This document shows positions 1-11,450 of a DNA stretch of 64,000 nt, piece after piece (the first letter of the stretch is position 1; each line of letters opens with the position of its first letter). The translations under genes were made by a program, and so were the position numbers. A model generated the notes under the pieces. That model was not told the origin of the DNA. It worked only from the letters and a program-made list of their open reading frames with translations, and did not search any database. The DNA is from Acanthosepion pharaonis (Eukaryota; Mollusca; Cephalopoda; Sepiida; Sepiidae), in contig CAHIKZ030002090.1 of the NCBI GenBank assembly GCA_903632075.3, positions 2,475,001 through 2,539,000 on the forward strand, in the 5' to 3' direction.

Positions 1-710
1 ACGCCATTTCAACCTTGTAAGTCTGGTATGTAATCAAAGTGATAAAAACGTCATAATTTTATATTATCTCGCGGCGAAATTCTACTTCCAGTCTTTCTTT
101 ACATAACTAACCGACCATTCTTCCTACTTATGGTCGGAAACGTCTTGATGGTGCCATATATTTTGTATATAAGAATTGTTTTATCTTATTTCTCATCTAA
201 ATTCTAACTTCCACATTATATATATCATATCAATGTGTAAGAGCCGTAAAACGAAAACAGTTAATAATTTTGTTTATATATTAGTATTACCACGTCTGTC
301 AGAAGCTCTTAATTTTTTTATCATTGTGGCCCAATCTCATTGTCAATGGATTTCTCTAGTAAAATCATTTCCAATGCTATTTTATTGTAGAATCATAAAA
401 CAGTGTTAGTTTATTGCGAAATCATTAACAATGTATTTCTTTTATAGAAAAGGGATCGCTGAAAGCTCTTAATCTGACCCATTTTCCTGACTTTAATCAA
501 ATGAACATACACCAGAAATATGTTTAGAAAGGCTTCTTAGATATAGAATTGTCCGCACTACTTCTACATAAGATTGATGAAAATACCCAGAATAGCCCTG
601 TGAAAGCAACATTTACTTAGCTGGTCATTGCTGGCTACTGTCATCTTCAAAGTATTCCTCATGTGATGCTGTGTATTACAATGGCGCCAATGTGAAAATC
701 ATATTGGGAA
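1..710. other. AT-rich DNA, no gene seen
   Basis: The stretch has no recognisable protein, RNA or repeat family. The only long frame, near 176-409, has unbiased AT-rich codons and no motif, so it is taken as chance. Confidence 0.6.
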
Positions 711-1172
711 TACATTTCAGTAATGTATTAATGTGTTGTATTACTGAAATATATTAATACATTATTGCATTTCAGTAATGTATTAAAGTTTTGTATTACT
801 GTCTTGTATTAATACATTAATAAATTTCAATAATGTATTGTATTAGTGAAATATATTAAAGCACTGATACATTTCTGTAATGTATTAACGTGTTGTATTA
901 CTGATATATAGTAATACATTAATAAATTTCAGTAATGTTTTAATGTGTTGTATTAATGAAATGTATTAATACATTAATACATTTCAGTAATGAATTAATG
1001 TCTTAATGTGTTGTATTACTGGAAATTAGTAACACATTAATACATTTCAGCAATGTATTAATGTGTTGTATTAGTGGAAATTAGTAATATATTAATACAT
1101 CCCAGTAATGTATTAATGTATTGTATTACTGAAATGTATTAATAAATTAATACATTTCAGTAATGTATTTAT
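711..1172. repeat. 55-bp palindromic tandem repeat, about 9 units
   Basis: The word TACATTTCAG or a close variant recurs at 711, 766, 821, 868, 923, 978, 1041, 1096 and 1151. The spacing is 55 bp in most steps, with one 47-bp and one 63-bp step. Each unit is itself nearly self-complementary, because CATTTCAGTAAT is followed about 25 bp later by ATTACTGAAATG. Every unit could therefore fold into a hairpin. The units are diverged by point changes, so the array is old. Confidence 0.85.
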
Positions 1173-1969
1173 GTATTAATTTTTTTCTATATATCAGTGC
1201 TGTTAGGAAATCTTTGTACCTTCAGGATATTTTGGAAATAGTCAAAAATCACAGAGGCGTAAGTATGCTGAATAGTTGAGTAGCTGTTTTTTGGTAATGG
1301 ATTTTTTGTAGTGGTGGAGGGGAGCAGGATCTCGCAAACTCTGTCTGAATCATGCAAAATGAGATTTTAATATTTGAGAGATCGGGTCATTTCCATAAAA
1401 CGGATTCTCTTAACCCTTTCTGCACTACCAAATAAATTGTTGATTGACAATTTATTACTTGTAATAAAAATTTATAAAGTACATAATCTAAGAAATACCT
1501 ATGCAGTATCCTTAACATCGAGTGATTGATCGTGCTTTTTTTTCTTTTTTTTTTTTTTTCGGACAGGTGAATTCTTTGTTTGCCACCCGATGCTCTGGTG
1601 TTTTTCAAGGTCAATATGCAGATGATAATGACGAACTATGTTGAAGATATAGTCATTCATAGTTGGGGCAAGAATGATATTGAATCAGCATCCTTTACCG
1701 AAAATAGAACTTAAGAAGAGACTTTCTAAAACAGAAACAGTGATCTGGAATAGGAATGAACATAATGGTGACGGGTACCCTGAATCCTTAATAAAAATTC
1801 AGTATATGGAATAAGTTAACACTAAACACTTTAAATACATAACTGTATGGATTAGTTACAATAAATTTAACACAGGAGATAAATAAACTGAATATGGAAT
1901 ACGCTGTGCTATGGATAGTTTCCCACAACACCACAAACAGCTGCAAAATCAAAATATCAACTTAAAAAT
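1173..1969. other. No gene seen
   Basis: AT-rich sequence with a T-rich tract near 1535-1560. No protein or repeat family was recognised. Confidence 0.5.
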
Positions 1970-2505
1970 TCTAATCATGGGCTTACATCGTCTCATCAGA
2001 TCTTTGAATGGAATCTATACATAGCTCTAAACTAATTCAGAAATATCTAAACTCTCGACTGTATACAACGACTTTCTCAAAAACGTTAAAAAATGCCTTG
2101 AGTGTAGAACTAAGAGATTAGTATCCTTCTTTGAACCTTGTGGACTGGCATTACAGAACCACATCAAAAAGAACTGTATCCTATAACAGAAAACAAATTA
2201 TTTTTGGACTTTAAGCAGCAACAATTAAAATGGATAGCGCATGTAACTCGAATAGAGAACACTGGCATAATCAAGATGCTGGCATTCCACACTACCTCGA
2301 AAGGGAAAGGAAGGCGCCTCCATCAATACAGGAAAGAGCTATAACAGCTACTGGACTTGTGAAACATATTTTCCAAGAAAACTGTTTCAAGAGAAAGGTT
2401 TTGTATATTTCATCGGACAACAGCGCTGAATGTTTAGACGATGATTGCCGAATGTTTCTTTATAAGAAAACGGCTAATGATATCATTACTATTATCACTG
2501 GAAAC
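1970..2505 (+). mobile_element. LINE-X 3' fragment, copy 1
   Basis: The segment shares a series of words with 34980-35565 and 49870-50460, including GTATACAA...TTCTCA, CAGCTACTGGACTTG and GAATGCCGAA-like blocks. The longest frame (2138-2344) contains QQQLKWIAHVTRIENT. This resembles the (Q)RKWIGHxxRMDN motif at the C-terminus of many non-LTR retrotransposon reverse transcriptases. The reading frame is lost on both sides. It is a 5'-truncated, decayed LINE end; the clade was not determined. Confidence 0.6.
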
Positions 2506-3464
2506 ACCACAAATCATCATCTTTGCGTTATCCTTGCCTTATTTGTAACATGAAATAAAACATGAAGCTGGTTTTCTTTATGATCATCGGTCAAGTTTCC
2601 AGACACCAGTTTTAATGAAATTTCTGTAATTCACAAATGATTCGTTAGAATCAAACACATTATTTGCCAATTCATATTCAGTTTTTCGACTATAATTCGT
2701 AGACCTTCTCCTGAGTACATCCAGGTTCCCCTCAATGTCCGCATTTTTATCTGTCCTTCATGTTTTTGCTGCCCACTTCTTGTGATCTTGTGCATATACA
2801 TTGCCCTTTTGTATGTCACTCAATTTGTGCACAGTATATTCATTTTAAATGAGTTTAAAGTTTTACCAGCATTTGCACTGACTTTCTAATAGAACTTGTT
2901 ATTAAAACGCTGCTCCAGATTCCTTTCACTTATTTTCCGTCCACAGTGTGACATGAGCACATACAACTTACCCTACTACTTGTTAATGAATGACTCGAGT
3001 GATCTGCGTCTCAAAAACCAGAATTCGCAACAGGTCTGAACGACCCAGAAACAAATATTTTCTATCTTATCATCCCAGGAATTAAGCGGTCACATGTCGT
3101 ATGATAGTCGTATTCGTTGAATAACGCTTGTATATAATAGTCACACCTCATATGAGAGCTCTGATCATTCACAATGCGACTTACCTGATTTTCTATTCAT
3201 TTCTGTAAACAAATCTGTAGGACTATACTGATATGCGATATTTTCTGTTAATTCACTCCAAAATATTAATTCACCGCAAAATAAAAAGAATTTATATTTA
3301 CTAAAATTAACACCAAATACTCCCAGTGTTAGGTCCTTTCATTGCACTCCGGTTGAGTTGACCTTTGCAATCGACCCAAATGTGAGCGACCTATGACAAT
3401 TGTTCTGATGAGCTTTCGTCCTTGATAGTTAGATCGCGTGAATTTGGACGTACTACTAAATTAG
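2506..3464. other. No gene seen
   Basis: Unique-looking AT-rich sequence. A 62-codon minus frame at 2631-2819 has no recognisable motif. Confidence 0.5.
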
Positions 3465-3735
3465 CTGCTAGGGTTTGCCGTTTTACTGTTGGAATAGTTA
3501 GATATAAACGTAAGTTCTTTTAATAGCTCCTTTTCTCGCACTTCTCACCTGTGGATATCTCTTCAAATGGCTTGCTTCCGTCCCACATAAAATAAAATGC
3601 AACGTCAATCGCAATCTTATGTTTTTCCTGTTCTCTTATTGTACTTTCTTCTCATCAAAGTCTTCCCATTCTCTCTCACTTCCAGTAAACCCTTGAGTCT
3701 TGCTTGTGATTAAAGGATTAAAAAAAAATGTGGTT
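3465..3735 (+). mobile_element. Jockey/CR1-type LINE 3' tail
   Basis: It aligns by eye with the end of the longer copy at 31640-32408. Shared blocks are TCTCGCACTTCTC-CCTGTGGA (the RLWNSF-type C-terminal coding region), the AATGTCAATCGC block, and the terminal CTTGAGTCTTGCTTG...ATTAAAAAAAAA tail. Only the last part of the reverse transcriptase and the 3' UTR remain. Confidence 0.65.
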
Positions 3736-4397
3736 CTAACGACCTGTACTTAATAACATTAATAAAACATGTGAGCAATGAGGAAGTTTTAGAGAAATAG
3801 AAACGAAAAGACAGCATATACTTACAATCAGAACGATACAATTGTAATTTGGGGTATATATTGAAGAAAGAGGTCTTGAAGAATTGACAATTCACAGAGT
3901 ATCCTGGAGTCCTGAGCAGCAGGGGACAAACGATATGAAGAGTTTGCGTGAATAGAGAATAAAACAAAGAAAAAAGACTGATTGTAAAATCCAAAAGCTA
4001 CTTACAACAACAAATACAATGGAGAGTCGTGATCACCTACGTCCAGAAGGAATATAGTACGTAAAAAAAGAAATATTCACTTTCAAAATGGCTGCTCCTC
4101 TAGATGCATACAGCAATTCTAATTTCGGAAGGAGAAGGTGCTGTAAGCATTAACGAAAGTTTAGTGAATGCTTATCGAAAATTTGCATTTCATGTAAGTC
4201 CAGTAAGTAAATCCAGAGAGAAAGAAGAAACGGACTTTAGTAACAGGTTCCACAGTAGAAGGCCAGCTGCTTCTGTGAATGAGGATGTTCATAATACAGT
4301 TGACATTATTACACAACTTTGTGAAAGCGTCCAAGTGAGCTTTGATTGTACCTGGCAATCTCTTGTCTGCTTACTACGTCTCCACATATTCCCAGTA

Positions 4398-4665
4398 TCA
4401 GTCAGTTATGTGCCATACGTGATATCATATATCTTTCAATACATGACGGACGAGGCAGATTTTTTTCCCGCAGTAGATTGCCATTTCTTTCTTTTTGCCA
4501 TCCAAAGCTATAGGTCTGTCCTGCTATTTACGCATAGCCTGAGGCAGAAGAGAATCCATACCTTTCCCAAGGTTATTAGTACGTAAGTGAATGTAATAGA
4601 TTTGACTGGAATTCAAATTTGGCTCTCCGATTCCACAATCCGGGCCGCTATCCTTTACTCCACCG
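4398..4665 (-). mobile_element. tRNA-derived SINE, family A
   Basis: Read on the minus strand, the copy starts GGTGGAGTAAAGGATAGCGG (A-box-like) and has a pol III B-box-like GAATTCCAGTC region about 40 bp later. It ends with TCAGTCAGTTATGTGCC-type sequence on the plus strand. Related copies lie at 5390, 46463, 60747 and 62195. The copy at 46463 keeps a perfect GTTCGAACTC B box. An open frame at 4104-4586 runs into this SINE, so its last third is SINE antisense. Confidence 0.7.
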
Positions 4666-5389
4666 TTCCTCCTATTCCCGGTATGCTAAAAGATTCTATG
4701 AACTTCTGGAATGATTACCGGGCGCTTTCAGACTCTTTTTGAGTCAATGAAGGATATATTCAGAGGACAGGTATTCACTCAGAGGACAGTAATTATGAGG
4801 TGAATGTAGTCACTCGTATCTGGCTAATACATTATTATTTTAACCGTAATCTGAACATCAACGTGTTTGGAATCATCCTCATTTACTGTGTTGTTATTTT
4901 GTCGGAAATAGCCGAGACTTAGGAAGGCCGTAGTTAAAGACAGTATTGAAAGAGCAGATTAGGTAGAGGAAACAAAGTAGAATTTACTAAATACTCATAC
5001 ATAGAACGGAATAACTTGATTAACTCAAATACTACTCAAACCCTACTTGAATGTGGCTACTTGCCATATTTAAAAGTAGGAGCATTGTCACAGTTGTAGG
5101 GAAGAGTAGGAAGCACTACTCTACAGCACAAAGTCAGTTTCGTCATTCTCTCTAGGATAACTGTCAAGAAGCTTTTACGTTGACGATATATAGACACTCA
5201 TTCAGACGTAGAATACCTTGATTAAGAAGGATTGATTAATTATTTACAGCTTATCAACCCTAAAATCGAAACATATTTGAGATTTTAAGAATAAATCTAG
5301 TTTTGTGAGTGAATACTGAATTAACAATTTGTATTTGTGTAGAATGACAATGTTTTTTCCAAATACATGTTTTACTATTTAACCCCTAG
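4666..5389. other. No gene seen
   Basis: No recognisable coding or repeat signal apart from general AT richness. Confidence 0.5.
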
Positions 5390-5520
5390 CTTGGAGGAGA
5401 TGGATTCAAACGATTCCCAAGAGTATTTGCCTGTAAGTGAATGTAACGAACTCCACTGGAATTCAAACTCGGCTCTCCGATTTTCAATTCCGAGCCACTA
5501 TCCATTACACCACCCGCACA
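5390..5520 (-). mobile_element. SINE family A, truncated
   Basis: It shares GTAAGTGAATGTAACGAACT, TTCAAACTCGGCTCTCCGA and CCATTACACCACC with the other family A copies. Only the tRNA-like head and part of the body remain. Confidence 0.7.
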
Positions 5521-6417
5521 TGCACTGATTAAGGGTAAAGGGCAAGAGCAGGCATGGGGGAAACCTTTTTTCCGAGCAGTGGACCGCCTCAGATATAGAA
5601 CGAGCCTCACTAATAAAAGTATTCAAGGTAATCTTTCGTTGAATGTGCCTCATTCATTTTTCCACTCAGAAGACCATACGCGTAATCATCTGCATTTAAA
5701 ATTGGGGAAAGGTTGATTGTTTTTTTTTGGGGGGGGGAAATATCTCACAGTAATTACAAAATGAAAACTCGTTATGACATTATCACGGATGACAGTGATT
5801 CAGACACGCAGCTGCGTGTGATTTCTTTCTTATTTATTCATTCGAAAATATAAGAATTAATTTTAAATATAAAAGATATATTTTTTCTCCAGAGAAAAAA
5901 TTATGAGCATTCTGTTTCTAAAGCAAAAGATGCTCACACGCATGACGTTCCTTAGTGAAAATAGCCAATTGTTTAAAATGTTGAAAACGTTGCCGTCAAC
6001 AAAATTCGAGAAACATTTTATTCAACATTATATTAATTTATGCGGTTATACGTGAGAAAGTGTGAGTGAACAATTGAGAATGAAAGAACATTTTTAATAA
6101 ACGTTATTTTCCTCCTGAAATTAGGTGTGCCATTCAGAAAATCAAACAGGCATTATGTGGCCGTGGGCTGAAGCTTGCCATAAGTGGACTAGAGTTACAA
6201 TCCTAAGACTTTATTTTCGCTATGTGTTGCTTGTTTCTGTTTTTAAAGGTTTCGTAACTATATTTAATGAATTTTTGACCGACCCTCACAACTGTAAGGA
6301 GTAATAAATAGTATACTACTTCATTGATTATTCGGATACCTTGGAACAAAGGGTTGAAAAAACATGTTTGTATAATTCAAAATTCCTGATAATTGCATAC
6401 TTAAATTATCCTTCTTC
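5521..6417. other. No gene seen
   Basis: Contains a T8G9 run at about 5721-5737. No gene or repeat family was recognised. Confidence 0.5.
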
Positions 6418-6740
6418 CTGGGTATGACGGTAAACTATATCCGACAGAAAAGCCTCTGCTTGGGAGATTTTGAGAGGCGTAGAATACCTTTTAATTGCTG
6501 TTGTTCCCAGGTGCCCCGTGACCCGCTATAGTAGCAACCGTTAGGATCCCAGCTATGAGCAAATAGTGAACACTCAGACTGGGGTCAAAACTTTATGAAA
6601 GTATAAAAATGCATTTTGTTTTTAGTAGAAATGCCAGCAACAGGTTTTCATGGTAGAAAGGAGATTGTCATCAATAGATTACTGGAAAAAGAAGAGAAAA
6701 ATTGTCAGCCGTTAAACAAACCAAACCATATCAAACCTTA
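6418..6740 (-). mobile_element. Dispersed element D
   Basis: Minus-strand copy of a repeat also present at 9176-9718, 24650-25005 and 42816-43170. The head, read on the minus strand, is GGTTTGGTTTGTTTAACGGC. The tail includes the CCTAACAGGTGC-like block, the CCTCCTGATCAG-like block and GTAGTTTATCGTCATACC. No protein or clear pol III box was seen, so the class is unknown. Confidence 0.65.
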
Positions 6741-7955
6741 ATTATCGAAAAAGGATAATGAAAAAAATGTCATTTTCTTTATAAAAAGAAAATTTAACAT
6801 TGATATCATCCACTAACATTTTCCAACGCTTTGTTCAAAGTTTTGTACAGTTTATTTTTTATGAAAATATATTTTAATTTTTTGCCTGTTTCTGGCTGGG
6901 CGCGCGTTTTGTTTTTGTTGCTTTTGTTGTTGTTTTATTTTTTCTGTCGCTAACTCTGGGAACTGGATTAGAGCTGAAATTTATTTGTGACGGAAACTCG
7001 CGGATAAAAACTCCTGGTCGGAAAACGCAACCTACTTATTTCATCATCGTTTTTTATGAAACGTAGTGTATGGTTTTCTAAATTCTCAAACACGCTTGTC
7101 TGAGATAAAATATTAGAAAAGGGTTTACTTCATATAATTAAAAGAAATATTGGTATGATTTCAATATCTGTTTCCATTTTACTTCCAGATAATAGAAGTC
7201 CGGAAAATCGAGTTACGGATAATAGAGGAAGTGCTGTAATTAGTGGATAACTGTAATGAGCTCAATATAATCAAGAGATATATATTGCCAATACAGAAGG
7301 TCTTCCCTTTGCGTCGGAGCCGACGTGCGGTGTTTCGTGGTTAAGGTGCCATCTCCCATAATATAAAACGCCGTCACGATTGCTATATGAGGAAGACGGG
7401 CGTTGTTTTATCACCGGCTATACGTCATATTGGATTGTGCAACATTCGCTATCTCTGTTTTGTGTCGTTTATTTGGTAACTTTTGCCCTGCATTATGGCT
7501 CTCAAAGGGTATGGCAGACTCGTGGGTATTTATGTAGGTGAGTTCCGACCTACGTCGAAAATCATGTTACTTCGAGTCGTAGGAACGGATCTCCGATGTA
7601 AGTCGAGGACCCCGTGTACTTGTTGTTTGGTTTCTTGAAATATTTAAATTAGACGAAATGAACAAGGAAAGCGTTTGAAAAAGTTAAAAATTAATGGGAG
7701 TAGAATTAATATAAAGGAGGTTGTAAATTCGATTGCATAAGCAATTCTTTATAATTTCCGAATTAAAATAATCTTATATCAGGTTCAAGTTTTCAAAAAT
7801 ACATGGTCGTCCACAGTTTCCTGTCTTTTGCTGCTATCACTACTTTGTCATCTTTACATCTCCTCTGTCTCTTTATAATGTTTTTTTTTTTTTCATTCAT
7901 CAGTTACCTCAAACTAGTCAAGTTAGTCATTCACTTCTTTCTTTTGCTTCTCTTG
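6741..7955. other. No gene; CpG-richer patch at 7290-7640
   Basis: Most of this is AT-rich. The 7290-7640 patch is richer in CpG and contains TCGGAGCCGACGTGCGG and repeated TACGTCGAAA / TAAGTCGAGG words. An ATG at about 7495 is followed by a GTGAGT donor-like site near 7539. The repeated CGACTTAC-type words make an unrecognised dispersed repeat more likely than an exon. Confidence 0.35.
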
Positions 7956-7959
7956 CTTT

Positions 7960-8080
7960 CGATGAGACCTGTGTGTTTTAAATTTTCCAAGTCTTCTTTC
8001 TTTCCTCATTATGTATCCGAAACGTTTCAGCTGTCTTTTTTGTTGTTGTTAATAGCCCTTATGTGGTTCGTATTCTACTT
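7960..8080 (-). mobile_element. RTE-type LINE C-terminal scrap
   Basis: The minus strand encodes a degraded (H/Y)IMRKE-like motif. The plus strand shows TTTCCTCATTATGTATCC, the word shared with the other RTE tails at 10455, 13145, 25386 and 37040. It is a short, strongly decayed 3' fragment. Confidence 0.4.
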
Positions 8081-8429
8081 ACTTCCTTATTTATAGCATG
8101 CTCTGTTCCTGACATTCATCGATAGAAAATATCTCGGTTGCTTGAAGTGTTTTCGTTTTTGTTTTTTATCATATGTAATAATGCTGTCCAACTTTCAATG
8201 TTATTCTATTGCAGTCTAACTCTCTTTTTTTTTTTTTTGGCAACTGCGACGCCCCCCCCCCATGCCATTTACACAAGAATGAATCGTCCCCATTTCTTTC
8301 GTATTTCATTCGTAAGAAGTAAATTCCACTTGGAAAGTTTATTTCCAAGAACTTCTGCTTTGTAGAACAGCCTCCCAGCACGATTATTTTCCCAGTCACT
8401 ACAATCTTGACTTTTTTAAGTGATGTAAT

Positions 8430-8680
8430 TACAATAACCAGTCACCCCTATGAATGATCACACTATAGGTAGTAAGTACCTATAAAGTCCACTGTTTACG
8501 AGAGACTGGAGGAGGACAGAGAGAGAAGTGAGCGAGACGACCCATGTACGTCTGACCTTCCAATTAGTGACACTCACTACTAGTTTGACTAGTGTGTATA
8601 ACTGTACCGTATTTCATATTGTTGCTTTTTGTGCACAATAAACCTTTCTTCTAGTATCCACCTGGTGTTAAGTATTTATT
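8430..8680 (+). mobile_element. Possible solo LTR
   Basis: A compact patch less AT-biased than its neighbours. It has GA-rich sequence at 8500-8545 and an AATAAA signal at 8638, followed 20-30 bp later by TCCACCTGGTGTTA. This resembles the R/U5 part of an LTR, but no partner LTR or clear TG...CA ends were found. Confidence 0.2.
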
Positions 8681-9175
8681 CCCTTAGCACGGAATATAAC
8701 ATTAAGACTAGGGTTAACCGTTATCTTTTCTGTATGAACTCCACTTCTTGTATTTTTTACGCTCATACAACTCCAGTCACTAACTATCTACCTGGAGTGA
8801 CGATGGGGTTTTTTATTAGGTGGACATTAGTTTTAAAAGTTTTAAAAACTGTAACACTAAATATTTGGACAAATGGCTGTAGCATGTAGCCAAGAGGTAT
8901 GTAAACGTTGCCATTTCATACCGGAAAAATCTGATTCAGATCAAGAATAATTTAAAAATCGCGATCCGAAATGCAGGAAAATTATTCTTATTTCTTATTT
9001 AAATCAAATCTTTTTGAATTATAATGCGAAGCAATCCAGTTTCTTTGGGTTTTTTTTTCAGAAAGAAAATCGACGATGGAGAAGAATGATGCCTTCCCAG
9101 TAAGTTATTTCCTTTCAAAGTCATGTTTCATTATAGCTATTTCAAAAGGAAAACCGTCCTGAGCATGTCAATAAA
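8681..9175. other. No gene seen
   Basis: AT-rich; no recognisable feature. Confidence 0.5.
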
Positions 9176-9718
9176 CTCCATCAGCGTCCTGGATAAGACG
9201 ATAAACTATACCCAACAGCAAGGCCTCTGATCAGGAGGTTTTCCGGAGCGTAGAACCACCTCTTAATTGCCGGTCTTCCCAGGTCCACTCTGATCCGTGG
9301 TGGTAGCTCCTGTTAGGGTTCTAGCTATGGACATATAGTTGACCCTCAAACTGGTGTCGGAACACTATAAAAATAGGTTTTAATACCAGAAATACTTTTT
9401 TAAAAATTATTACCAACAATAAATTTTTAAGAAAAAAATTATTATCAGCAATACACTTTTGAAAAAAAATATTACCAGCTACACATTTTTGAAAAATGTA
9501 TTACCAGAAATAGACTTTTTTAAGGAAAAAGTATTACCAGAAATATATATATATATATTTTTTTTTTAAGGAAAAATATTACTAGGAACACATTTTTGGA
9601 AAAAAATATTATCAGCAATAAACATTTTGTCGGCATTAAATAACCCATTGAGGTTTATAGGCCGTTAAACAAACCAAACCAAACCAAACCAAACCAAACC
9701 AAACCAAAACAAACAAAC
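9176..9718 (-). mobile_element. Element D with expanded internal array
   Basis: Minus-strand copy of element D. Its conserved tail lies at 9176-9370 and its head at 9640-9718, and the head ends in a perfect (CAAAC)n run. Between them (9385-9635) a degenerate unit of about 33-40 bp (ATTACCAGCAATACATTTTT then A-rich) is repeated about seven times. The copies at 24650 and 6418 have little or none of this array, and the copy at 42816 has about three units. The element therefore carries a variable internal minisatellite. Confidence 0.65.
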
Positions 9719-9722
9719 AAAA

Positions 9723-10450
9723 AAATCAAAAGGAAAAAATACGTTCGTTTTCATTCTACGATATCGTTTCGGAGTCTCACTGGCTTTAATTTCGTGATAG
9801 CTTTGAAAATTCTGTGTCATGTAGAGTCTTTTGTATATGAAGACTTTGGTTAATTTCCATTTGAAGATGCTTTCATAGAACTTTATTCGCAGTCTGTTTG
9901 GCATTGTGTCTTTTATACACTTGAAGAATCAGGCTCAAGTGTAATGTATCATACTTTTAAGAATATGATTTTGCCTTGAATTTACGTTTCTCTTGAAGAA
10001 TGTGCTTCTTTTAGAGTCGTCATTATCTAAATATTAAGATAATTGAAAATCACCCATTAAATTAAATTCAAACTTAAATTAAATAATTTTTTATCTAACA
10101 TTTAAAATTAGAATTTAAAATAATAGAAAACCTGTGTATATTTTTAGATGAAGTATATATATTTGTTTCTTTTCTTTAAGTTCATGAAAAGACATTCACT
10201 GCAGATGTGTATTTCAATTTCCCCTTTTTTGCAGTTGACTTCGCAATGGTTAAAAAAATTTCAATCAACAAGATTTTCAAAACTGAAAGAAAAGTAAAGG
10301 GTAAGAAAATGAAAAAAAATTCTTTACCTTTTCATGGTCTTCAAGTATGAAATGTAGTGTTTGCTTTAATGTTATGATTATCGAAGCTGCTAATGTTGTC
10401 GTAAAGTTTGCACAGCACGACTGGGAAGCTCGCCATTTTGCCTGGGAGCA
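9723..10450. other. No gene seen
   Basis: AT-rich sequence without recognisable features. Confidence 0.5.
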
Positions 10451-10454
10451 AAAA

Positions 10455-10650
10455 TAGGACATGACTGACATTTGAGCGTAAAATCTTCGAAGCCCTTTTT
10501 CCTCATTATGTGTCCTAAATTTCAACCGTCTCTGATTTTCAATACAAGTATCCGTTTTACATTTTTCTTACAATTGCCTTGTTGCTCACATGATTCGTCA
10601 ATGATATTCTCGGTATCCTCCTGTAGAACCGCATCTCTGAACCACATCAG
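10455..10650 (-). mobile_element. RTE-type LINE C-terminal fragment
   Basis: The minus strand reads, with frame breaks, through the VLQEDTENIIDESCEQQ- and HIMRKKGFE-like ends of an endonuclease-reverse transcriptase. The same region is better kept at 25386-25607 and 36983-37177. It is a 5'-truncated dead copy. Confidence 0.6.
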
Positions 10651-10842
10651 TATTCACGTGATTCACATAAAGCGTATGAAAGTTTCATTCTTGTTTTTTT
10701 TTCTCGTTTTAACAGTACCCCCTTAGAAATTAGATTTTAACTAATTTTCCCTTTCTCCTGATGACACGAGATTATTAGCGAAACAAATCAAAATAAAACA
10801 CTTTCACAAATTCTGTCTATATTTCTGAGATGAGGTATTATA

Positions 10843-11260
10843 TACACTATTTACATTATTCGGTCTATTGTCCTCATCTTTGTCGCCATATTTATCACAA
10901 CGTTTCGGCCGTTGTACTCTCCGACCTTCATCAGGTGGTTGGAATATTGAACTGAACCCTTTATTTCGCTCGCTGGATAAAGGCCTTGGTTAGATCCAGT
11001 GACAAGACCCAAAGAGTGTGAGTTCAATGCCCGGTTAAGGCAGCGGAGAACTTGGAGAGGGGAATTAAGAGGAAACTGATAACTGACATCCATTAGACAT
11101 GGCGCGTGGAACTAGAAAAGTTTACCCCAGTGAGCGAAATAAAGGTTTCAGTTCAACATTCCAACCAAGTGAAGAAGGCCTGAGCGCACAACGGCCGAAA
11201 CGTTGTGATAAATATGGTGACAAAGATGAGGACAATAGTCCGAATAATGTAAATAGTGTA
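10843..11260. repeat. Foldback: 134-bp inverted repeat
   Basis: The left arm 10843-10976 is the reverse complement, with some mismatches, of the right arm 11127-11260. The spacer is 150 bp. The shared core reads GGCCGAAACGTTGTGATAAA toward the ends. On the minus strand of the left arm, CTGATGA (10934-10928) precedes GAAAC (10906-10902), with a GGTC/GGCC stem between them. This is part of a hammerhead-like core, but no NUH cleavage triplet was found at the expected place. It may be a pseudo-LTR of a Penelope-like element. Confidence 0.7.
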
Positions 11261-11284
11261 CTTTCACAAATTACTTTTCATATA

Positions 11285-11450
11285 TGCCATTGTGATGGAC
11301 ACCTCGACGAGTGTAATGGTTACCAAGCTTGTCTTGCTCGATCAGTTACGACGGAATATTGAGTTCGATCCTCACTGGGTGCTCCATACTTTTGGCCTTG
11401 TGTCACATCTAAGCTACGCTTAGAAAATCACCATATGCCCCATTGTGTCG
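11285..11450 (+). mobile_element. tRNA-derived SINE, family C
   Basis: Plus-strand copy. The A-box-like region GTGTAATGGTTACCAAGC is followed about 50 bp later by the B-box-like GAGTTCGATCCTC, then GGCCTTGTGTCACATCTAAGC. Minus-strand relatives lie at 25105, 25255, 54245 and 62625. Its CACAAGGCC word (minus sense) is also found at 24390. Confidence 0.7.

Noticed and set aside
3710..3994. 94-codon minus frame
   Set aside because: Phe/Ser/Leu-rich antisense without motif, partly over the 3' tail of a LINE.
4104..4586. 160-codon frame, one of the longest non-microsatellite frames
   Set aside because: Its last third (from 4398) is antisense of a family A SINE. The remainder has no motif, so it is not a credible gene.
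10902..10934. Complete hammerhead ribozyme in the 10843-11260 foldback
   Set aside because: CTGATGA, stem II and GAAAC are present, but no NUH triplet with a closing stem III was found near them.
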